A model generated the notes under the pieces. The model was given only the letters and a program-made list of their open reading frames with translations, was not told the origin of the DNA and ran no database searches. DNA of 5,129 bases from assembly GCA_024405255.1 (NCBI GenBank), contig JAKSOY010000286.1, forward strand, positions 1 to 5,129, read 5' to 3'. Within the stretch, counting starts at the first letter, position 1. Every line of letters starts with the position of its first letter. Both the position numbers and the translations under genes were made by a program. Positions 1-5,129 of this stretch are shown here, piece by piece. The DNA comes from Kiritimatiellia bacterium. Lineage in GTDB: Bacteria > Verrucomicrobiota > Kiritimatiellia > RFP12 > UBA1067.

Positions 1-1
1 C

Positions 2-1021
2 GCTGATGGTCTTCGTCGGTCCGGACAGAAGTTGTTCATCTGTGGATCGTCCCAGTGGATGATGCAGGGGTTGGTGCTGAATGCATCGGAACCATTGTAT
101 GGACGTTGCCGTGTCATCATGAAGGTCGAGCCGATTGACTTTGAATGGTTGCGGATCGTTTTTCCGAAGTCAACGCCGATTGAACGTTTTGAGCATTATG
201 CCGTCTGGGGAGGGGTCCCACGCTACTGGGAAGTCTGCCAAGGTGAACGGCGGATCTGGAAAACACTTCGCGATGAGGTGTTCTCGCCCAATGGGTTGTT
301 TCATGACGAACCGACGTTCGTGTTGAAAGATGATCTTGAAGGGTCGGCCCAGGCCTCAAGCGTTCTTGCCTTGATCGGGCAGGGTACGGAACGTCCATCG
401 GAAATCGCCGCCCGTTTGCAAGTGCCGCAAACGGCATTGGGACGGCCATTGAGACGGTTGATGGATCTGGGCCTTGTGTATCGAGACATACCGTTTGGCA
501 GTGATGCGAAGGGAAATAAGAAGTCATTGTACAAGTTGAGCGACCCGTTCCTAAGGTTCTGGTACACGTTTGTGCTGCCGCATTATTCAAATCCCTATTT
601 TCTGAGGACGGAAGAAGATTGGAACACCTTGAGAGAACCGTTCCATGTATTTCTTGGTAGCGCCTGGGAGAATTTGGTGCGCGCAACGCTCTTGCGTAAA
701 CCCATCGAAGGCGTCTCGCTTCGATGGGCGAAGGTGGGACGATGGTGGGGAACGGGCTTGAATCGGCGGCCGATGGAAATTGACATCGTAGCAGAATCGG
801 CGGATGGGTCGACGTTGCTCGTCGGCGAAGCCAAACTGGCCCTTACGAAGCAGGAAGCTAAGCATGTACGCGCCGAGCTTGAGGCCAAGGTGGAACAATT
901 GCCTTTTGTCGCTCGATACCAAAAAGTGTTGACGCGGCTCTTTGTTGCCGAAGGTGGCGAATTTGATTGTGTTGACTTGAGCTGGGTGGAATCGAATATT
1001 GAGAAGTCGGGAAGCTTTTAA
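2..1021 (+). CDS. ATPase_2/DUF234-type ATP-binding protein, C-terminal part (5' end outside window)
   Basis: The frame is open from the left edge (codon at 2-4) to TAA at 1019-1021, giving 339 visible residues; the true start, Walker A and probably Walker B lie upstream. The TTG at 32 is internal, because conserved family sequence runs through it. Visible parts in order: a strand ending in CGSS (about residues 14-17), matching the sensor-1 region of these ATPases; PLYGR (31-35), a family hallmark after it; a helical lid with GGVPRYW (70-76); a winged-helix segment at about 115-165; then a DUF234-like end. That end carries a PD-(D/E)xK-like constellation: E223, E259, D261 and the pair E276/K278 in GEAK. 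Proteins of this family bind ATP and have a restriction-endonuclease-like C-terminus; their cellular role is mostly unknown, and activity here is inference. No signal peptide or membrane segment is visible, so it should be cytoplasmic. The family assignment is secure, the function is not. Confidence 0.9.
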   Translation, partial: ADGLRRSGQKLFICGSSQWMMQGLVLNASEPLYGRCRVIMKVEPIDFEWLRIVFPKSTPIERFEHYAVWGGVPRYWEVCQGERRIWKTLRDEVFSPNGLFHDEPTFVLKDDLEGSAQASSVLALIGQGTERPSEIAARLQVPQTALGRPLRRLMDLGLVYRDIPFGSDAKGNKKSLYKLSDPFLRFWYTFVLPHYSNPYFLRTEEDWNTLREPFHVFLGSAWENLVRATLLRKPIEGVSLRWAKVGRWWGTGLNRRPMEIDIVAESADGSTLLVGEAKLALTKQEAKHVRAELEAKVEQLPFVARYQKVLTRLFVAEGGEFDCVDLSWVESNIEKSGSF

Positions 1022-1035
1022 CTGATTTGAATTCA

Positions 1036-1043
1036 GAAAGGTG
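1036..1043 (+). promoter_or_regulatory. Ribosome binding site of the GH89-like gene
   Basis: The sequence GAAAGGTG lies just before two consecutive ATG codons at 1046 and 1049. Counting from the central AGG, the spacing is about 4 bases to the first ATG and 7 to the second, so the second may be the preferred start. The difference is a single methionine. Confidence 0.55.
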
Positions 1044-1045
1044 AT

Positions 1046-3286
1046 ATGATGACACGAGTGAAAATGTTGTCCGTTTTGATGATGGGCGCTGGTTTGGTCT
1101 GGGGCGTCGCGGCGGCGGATGTCGCCGTGATTCCGGCGGCGGAGTTCGCGAAATACCATCGTGAGATGACGGGGCGCGATCCGGCACCGGGCATGGTGGA
1201 ATTTGCCGTCGATCCGAAGATTTCGAAGAGCGGAAACGACGCGTACCGTATCGTGAGCACGGCTGCGGGCGTCAAGATCACAGGCTCGAACGGACGCAGC
1301 CTCCAATACGGCGTCTACGACCTCCTCGCGCGCCGGGGCGGCTGCCGCTGGTTCTGGGATGGCGATGTGGTGCCGAAGCGCGCGACGCTTGATTTGTCCG
1401 GACTCGACATCGCCGAGGAATCGCGGTTCGAATATCGCGGACTCCGCTATTTCGCGCACCGCGGCCTCACGCGCTTCCAGGCGGAGCATTGGGGGTTCGA
1501 GGACTGGAAGCGCGAAATCGACTGGATGCTCAAGAACCGGCTCAACTTCTTCATGCCGCGTATCGGCATGGACGACACTTGGCAGAAGGCGTATCCCGAC
1601 ATTGTCAAGTATCCTGATCCGAACGCGCCGGCGGACGACAATCTCACCGGCTACAACAATCGCGTTTCGGCCTGGGGCCTCCGGTATCGCGGCGAACTGC
1701 GCAAGCGGTTCACGGAGTACGCCTTTGCACGCGGACTCATGGTGCCCACGGACTTCGGTACGATGACGCACTGGTACTCGCGTACGCCGGTCGAGTTCCT
1801 CAAGACGATGAAACCGCCGTTCCTGCCGAATTCCAACGGACAGTACGGCGAACGCACGGGCCTCGTGTGGGACATCTTCCAGGGCGACTGGCTCAACCAC
1901 TACTGGCATCTCACGCAAACCTTCATCGACGCGGGCTACGGAACGCCCGACCTGCTTCATACGATCGGCCTCGGCGAGCGGATGTGCTATCGGGATCGCG
2001 CGAAGAACCTTCAGATGAAAAAGGACGTCCTTGATCTCCTGACGAAGAAGGCGCTCTCGGCATATCCGAATTCGAAGATCCTTCTCGCGGGGTGGGACTT
2101 CTACAGCACCTGGCGGGCGGACGAGGTGCGTGCGCTCCTGCCGCAGCTCGATCCGAACAAGGTCCTCATCCTCGACTACGAAGCCGATGCCTTGGCGCGC
2201 AGTGGTTCCGCCGAGCCGTCGCCCGCGCGTGATTTCACCCAGTGGGGCTTCGTGGGCAAGTTCCCGTATACGTTCGGCATCTTCCTCACGCTGGAACAGG
2301 GCATCGACGTGCGGGCGAACTATGACGTCATTCGCAACCGGCAGAAGATCATTGAAAACGATCCGTTCTGCAAGGGCTACATCCTGTGGCCGGAATCGAG
2401 CCACACCGATATCGTGCTCCTCGACTACTTCACGCGGAATGCCTGGCAGCCGCAGGATCTCGATGTGCCCACGCTGCTCACGCGCTTCTGCGCAGACCGC
2501 TATGGCGCGCGGGCGGACGAGTTCCGTCCCCTCTGGGAAAAGGTGTTGCCCGCCTCGCAGCTGCGCGGCTGGGACGGTACCTACTGCCGGCTTTTCACGA
2601 AGTCCGCCGGATTCACTGCGGGCGGCTGGGATAAGCCCGCAAACGCCGGGCGTCTCGCCCAGTGGGAGTCGAAGGCCGCCCTCGCAAGCGGCATCTTCCC
2701 TGTCCTTGCCAATATGAAGTGGGAGGGCGAATTCGTTCGTCGCGATACGATCGACCTCGCCCGTACGGCGCTCGACCGCATCATCACGCAGCGGGGCTAT
2801 TCGTTCAGCCGCGACCTCTATCTGTGGCGTGCCGGCAAACGTACCGGCGCGGATCTGGCGGCGCGTGCGGACAACATCGCCGCGCTTGCGGAGGCAATGG
2901 CGGATGTCCTCGCGCTCCACACCGACTATTCGCTGTGGGAATCCTATTTGCGTCTCGATGCGGTTGAGAAGGTGAAGAGCAAGAACTTCACGAAGGTGCT
3001 CTTCGACAATGCCTCCTGCAGCTATTGCCGCAGCCAGCAGTATGAGTTCGCCCGTCATTGGTATCTGCCGCGCGCGAAGGCGTTTGCCGCGCAGGTGTCC
3101 GCCGCCGTGAAGGCGAACGACCGAAGCGACAAGGTGCTGGCGTTCCCCGACGGCGAACGGGCCCGCCGCGCGCTTATGGAGCGTCCGCTTGAATCCCTCA
3201 AGCCCACGCTTCCCCGCACGGAAGAGACCTTCCAGCGTACGATGCGGAAGATCGCAGACCTGCTCGCGCAAAAGCCAGGAGCTTGA
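1046..3286 (+). CDS. Secreted GH89-like glycoside hydrolase (alpha-N-acetylglucosaminidase-related)
   Basis: This complete gene encodes 746 residues, close to the length of human NAGLU (about 743). Residues 1-24 form a signal peptide: Arg/Lys start, hydrophobic MLSVLMMGAGLVWGV, then an AAA cleavage site. An N-terminal alpha/beta domain follows (about 25-120), with GRSLQYGVYDLL and CRWFW, as seen before the barrel in several hexosaminidase and glucuronidase families. The barrel (about 127-485) begins with WKREIDWMLKNRLNF, matching NAGLU's WEREIDWMALNGIN. GW at 349-350, VLILD at 373-377 and FCADRYG at 481-487 also align. The two predicted catalytic acids are E311 (GLGER, aligned with human E316) and E450 (LWPES, aligned with E446). 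A helical C-terminal domain (about 490-746) has the DNA..YxxPR pattern. The expected reaction is release of alpha-linked GlcNAc from a glycan, outside the cytoplasm. The residue before E311 is Gly rather than the usual Asn, so specificity may differ. GC content is higher than in both neighbours. Confidence 0.88.
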   Translation: MMTRVKMLSVLMMGAGLVWGVAAADVAVIPAAEFAKYHREMTGRDPAPGMVEFAVDPKISKSGNDAYRIVSTAAGVKITGSNGRSLQYGVYDLLARRGGCRWFWDGDVVPKRATLDLSGLDIAEESRFEYRGLRYFAHRGLTRFQAEHWGFEDWKREIDWMLKNRLNFFMPRIGMDDTWQKAYPDIVKYPDPNAPADDNLTGYNNRVSAWGLRYRGELRKRFTEYAFARGLMVPTDFGTMTHWYSRTPVEFLKTMKPPFLPNSNGQYGERTGLVWDIFQGDWLNHYWHLTQTFIDAGYGTPDLLHTIGLGERMCYRDRAKNLQMKKDVLDLLTKKALSAYPNSKILLAGWDFYSTWRADEVRALLPQLDPNKVLILDYEADALARSGSAEPSPARDFTQWGFVGKFPYTFGIFLTLEQGIDVRANYDVIRNRQKIIENDPFCKGYILWPESSHTDIVLLDYFTRNAWQPQDLDVPTLLTRFCADRYGARADEFRPLWEKVLPASQLRGWDGTYCRLFTKSAGFTAGGWDKPANAGRLAQWESKAALASGIFPVLANMKWEGEFVRRDTIDLARTALDRIITQRGYSFSRDLYLWRAGKRTGADLAARADNIAALAEAMADVLALHTDYSLWESYLRLDAVEKVKSKNFTKVLFDNASCSYCRSQQYEFARHWYLPRAKAFAAQVSAAVKANDRSDKVLAFPDGERARRALMERPLESLKPTLPRTEETFQRTMRKIADLLAQKPGA

Positions 3287-3360
3287 TGTCTACGTTGATC
3301 GAGAGGTGTTCAAGTTAATCGGTACGATGTCAGAGTTTTTACAAATACTTCAATGGTTAA

Positions 3361-3367
3361 GGGAGGA
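3361..3367 (+). promoter_or_regulatory. Strong ribosome binding site of the third gene
   Basis: GGGAGGA contains a full GGAGG core (3362-3366) and sits six bases before the ATG at 3374. It fixes the start of the gene that runs off the right edge. The in-frame TTG at 3368 is too close to this site to be used. Confidence 0.75.
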
Positions 3368-3373
3368 TTGTCG

Positions 3374-5129
3374 ATGAAGAAGAAAGACTTGATTTTGATC
3401 TCTCAAGTTGGAAGGGGTGCTTGTTGGCTAGTATCCACGTTGTGTCTGCAAGCGTTCGGTATCGGTTACTCACCGGATCCCCAAAAGTATCAGCAGGCGC
3501 TTGACGCGATTGTGGTTGATGCCCGAGAAGATTTTGCCAGGCAGGGGCTTGAGTTCGCCCCGGGCGTTTTGAACACTGTTGATTGCGAAATTGTCGATTC
3601 GTTTTTGAAGGGACGGGATTTCTATCGAATCGGGAGGGAGAAAATCCCCTTGGAGCCCAAGCTTCCGAGATTGGCGGAGTTGTTGGGGCTGTCGTATGCT
3701 GAACGCGAGAGATCCTGGCGACGCATGGTGAAAGAACGCACGGCAAAGCAGTGCAGACCGTTGACTCGGCAAGAACTTCAGGCAAAGATCGAGGCACTTG
3801 AGCAGTCCAAGGAAGCTCCAGTACACTTGGATTCGGGACTGTGCCGTAGCAGTTCGGGGAGGGAAGCGGTTGAGACCGTTTGTACGCGTTGTGGGAAACA
3901 CACCGTCTATAGCGAGGTGGATGAAATCGATCATGAAGCAGCGCCAGACTACTACCGAAAAATCGCCGAAGAGCTCCGCAACTATGGCATTGTGATTGAA
4001 GTGGATGGCACGGCAAGTTGTCCGGATTGTTGCACCTATCCCTGTGACTTCAAATTGTCCGAATTCCCTGGGGTGGTTCGGTTGCGAAAAGACATTGACC
4101 TGTCCAAAGAGAGAGATTGCCCGGACACGGTTCGTTTTATGAAACCAGGGCTCGAGATGAGGGTCGTCAAGGTAGCCGGCCGAAATTACACGCGTCCGGG
4201 GTATGTTGTGCGCACGATACTTCCGGAGGCGTGGGTCAAGGAAGAAGGTGGGTGGTATCAATTCTATATGGTCCCTGGCGAAGGGTATATTTGTGGAGTA
4301 GTCAAGGAAAAGATCCTAAAGTTTGCCGAACCGCGGGAAGAGGTGACGGTGCCAAGGAAGGGAAAATTTGTCAAGGTATTGGACGCGCCCTATTACGGGT
4401 TCCTCTTTCTAGAGGAGCATCTCGTTGAGGTCGTGCGTCGAACCCGGTCTAGTCAAATGCATGACATACCGCCGACATTCTTGATTGTCAATGGACACCG
4501 AGTGCCTGCATCGGAACATCTGGCTGAAGCGCTCCTTGCCTTCGCCCAGGATTATCGGACCGCCTATTACGGCCATTTTGACGACCAGTTCGCCTTGAAG
4601 AAGTTTGCGCCATTCTTCCGGAAGGTTTTCTTGGACGATTCACGTTGGGATATTCCTCCACATATCAAGTCTACGCCTGAGGTCGGAGGAACGGTTCGGT
4701 GGTGTGTGGATCAAGACTGGTACTTCAAGGATTGGATGCCCCGGATCAGGAAGGAACTCGACAGGCTGGATGCCCATCCTCGAGAGGTTTCCGTAGAATT
4801 GGAGCCCGAGAAGAAAGGGGGGCGGGTGAAATGGAATCTATTTGGCGCCACTCCCGACCAATGGGATGGAGAGGTGAGTTTCGGGGTTTGCGGTTTTACA
4901 GGGATGAAAAAATGCCGCCATTTTGTCCTTCTTGTGACATCGGTTGAAGGAGACTCGGCCAAATGCCTCGTCTATGAGACGACAAATGGCGATTCGTACG
5001 AATTTTGGGAAAAATGGAAGAAGGAAATTAATACAGCGGATTTGAATTATTCGTCTGTTGCTGAAATCTGGTCACATGATCCCGAGGGAGCGGACGTGCT
5101 TATTGTCACGCCCTGGCTTCGGCGGGGCA
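3374..5129 (+). CDS. Hypothetical, probably exported protein with zinc-ribbon-like cysteines (3' end outside window)
   Basis: The frame is open for 585 codons to the right edge with no stop. I do not recognise the family. The N-terminus starts MKKK, with a mostly hydrophobic stretch at about 16-30 (CWLVSTLCLQAFGIG) broken upstream by R14. This suggests a signal peptide or anchor; no convincing lipobox is seen. A charged helical region follows (about 36-145), including WRRMVKERTAKQ. A CxxC pair at C170/C173 (CTRCGKHT) and another at C216/C219, with C220 and C224 nearby, lie about 42 residues apart, flanking DYYRKIAEELRNYG. This looks like a zinc ribbon with an inserted helix. Residues about 255-316 resemble a bacterial SH3-like fold (hydrophobic strands, GGWYQF, then GYICGVV). 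Residues 365-425 carry P-x-S-E-H-L-A-E-A-L-L and many aromatics. The C-terminal part (about 490-585) looks alpha/beta and is unassigned. Codon use matches the ATPase gene rather than the hydrolase. Coding status is near certain; function is unknown. Confidence 0.85.
   Translation, partial: MKKKDLILISQVGRGACWLVSTLCLQAFGIGYSPDPQKYQQALDAIVVDAREDFARQGLEFAPGVLNTVDCEIVDSFLKGRDFYRIGREKIPLEPKLPRLAELLGLSYAERERSWRRMVKERTAKQCRPLTRQELQAKIEALEQSKEAPVHLDSGLCRSSSGREAVETVCTRCGKHTVYSEVDEIDHEAAPDYYRKIAEELRNYGIVIEVDGTASCPDCCTYPCDFKLSEFPGVVRLRKDIDLSKERDCPDTVRFMKPGLEMRVVKVAGRNYTRPGYVVRTILPEAWVKEEGGWYQFYMVPGEGYICGVVKEKILKFAEPREEVTVPRKGKFVKVLDAPYYGFLFLEEHLVEVVRRTRSSQMHDIPPTFLIVNGHRVPASEHLAEALLAFAQDYRTAYYGHFDDQFALKKFAPFFRKVFLDDSRWDIPPHIKSTPEVGGTVRWCVDQDWYFKDWMPRIRKELDRLDAHPREVSVELEPEKKGGRVKWNLFGATPDQWDGEVSFGVCGFTGMKKCRHFVLLVTSVEGDSAKCLVYETTNGDSYEFWEKWKKEINTADLNYSSVAEIWSHDPEGADVLIVTPWLRRG

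Noticed and set aside
1022..1045. Weak CTGA...TCAG inverted repeat in the 24-base gap after the ATPase gene
   Set aside because: The stem would be only four base pairs and is not followed by a T-run, so it is not a credible terminator.
1359..2967. Several plus-strand open frames inside the hydrolase gene (1359-1766, 2130-2717, 2386-2634, 2662-2967)
   Set aside because: They are out-of-frame shadows with Ser/Arg-rich translations, contained wholly within a gene with clear family similarity.
587..3271. Minus-strand open frame of 894 codons covering the hydrolase gene and the end of the ATPase gene
   Set aside because: It lies antisense to two well-supported genes and crosses their junction. 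Its translation is Arg/Glu/Ala/Val-rich without recognisable motifs. High GC with strong codon bias in the sense gene commonly leaves the opposite frame free of stops.
3286..3318. Ten-codon frame from ATG 3286, overlapping the hydrolase stop as TGATG and preceded by AGGAG
   Set aside because: The start context is good, but the peptide is only ten residues and resembles nothing; chance is the simplest explanation.
3295..3349. Possible promoter elements in the 87-base spacer (TTGATC at 3295, TACGAT at 3323, TTTACA at 3338, AATACT at 3344)
   Set aside because: No -35/-10 pair has acceptable spacing; the best pair, TTGATC and TACGAT, is 22 bases apart. No promoter is called.
3357..4261. Two overlapping minus-strand open frames (3357-4016 and 3470-4261)
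   Set aside because: Both are antisense to the third gene, which has a strong ribosome binding site and a much longer open frame. Their translations show no recognisable domain.

Overview
The window holds three genes on the + strand, two of them cut by the window edges, with no RNA gene, IS element, repeat array or CRISPR visible. From left to right they are: the C-terminal part of an AAA-type ATPase of the ATPase_2/DUF234 kind (2-1021, open to the left); a complete secreted glycoside hydrolase resembling alpha-N-acetylglucosaminidase, GH89/NAGLU (1046-3286); and a long reading frame for an unrecognised, probably exported protein with a CxxC...CxxC zinc-ribbon-like cysteine pattern (3374-5129, open to the right).

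The third gene is easy to miss because it has no stop codon before the window ends. Its frame runs for 585 codons without a stop, starts at an ATG six bases after a strong GGAGG ribosome binding site, and has even, protein-like composition throughout. The large minus-strand open frames over genes 2 and 3 are shadows.

Genes 1 and 3 have moderate GC (28/60, 31/60, 33/60 and 29/60 in four 60-base lines counted by hand), with many TTG leucine codons. The hydrolase is clearly richer (40/60 and 43/60 in two lines), with CTC, CGC and GCG codons dominating. The window is therefore compositionally mixed: either the hydrolase shows the host's adapted codon use and its neighbours are accessory genes, or the reverse. 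The sequence alone does not decide.

The organism is a bacterium. A secreted GH89-like enzyme beside a DUF234 ATPase and a large cysteine-bearing orphan protein would fit a polysaccharide- or mucin-degrading member of the PVC group (Kiritimatiellota, Lentisphaerota or relatives). This is an impression from family distribution, not a phylogenetic result. The three genes are co-directional with short gaps (24 and 87 bases) and no clear terminator between them, so partial co-transcription is possible, but no shared pathway is evident. The hydrolase would act outside the cytoplasm on alpha-linked N-acetylglucosamine or a related sugar, the ATPase would act in the cytoplasm, and the role of the third protein is unknown.
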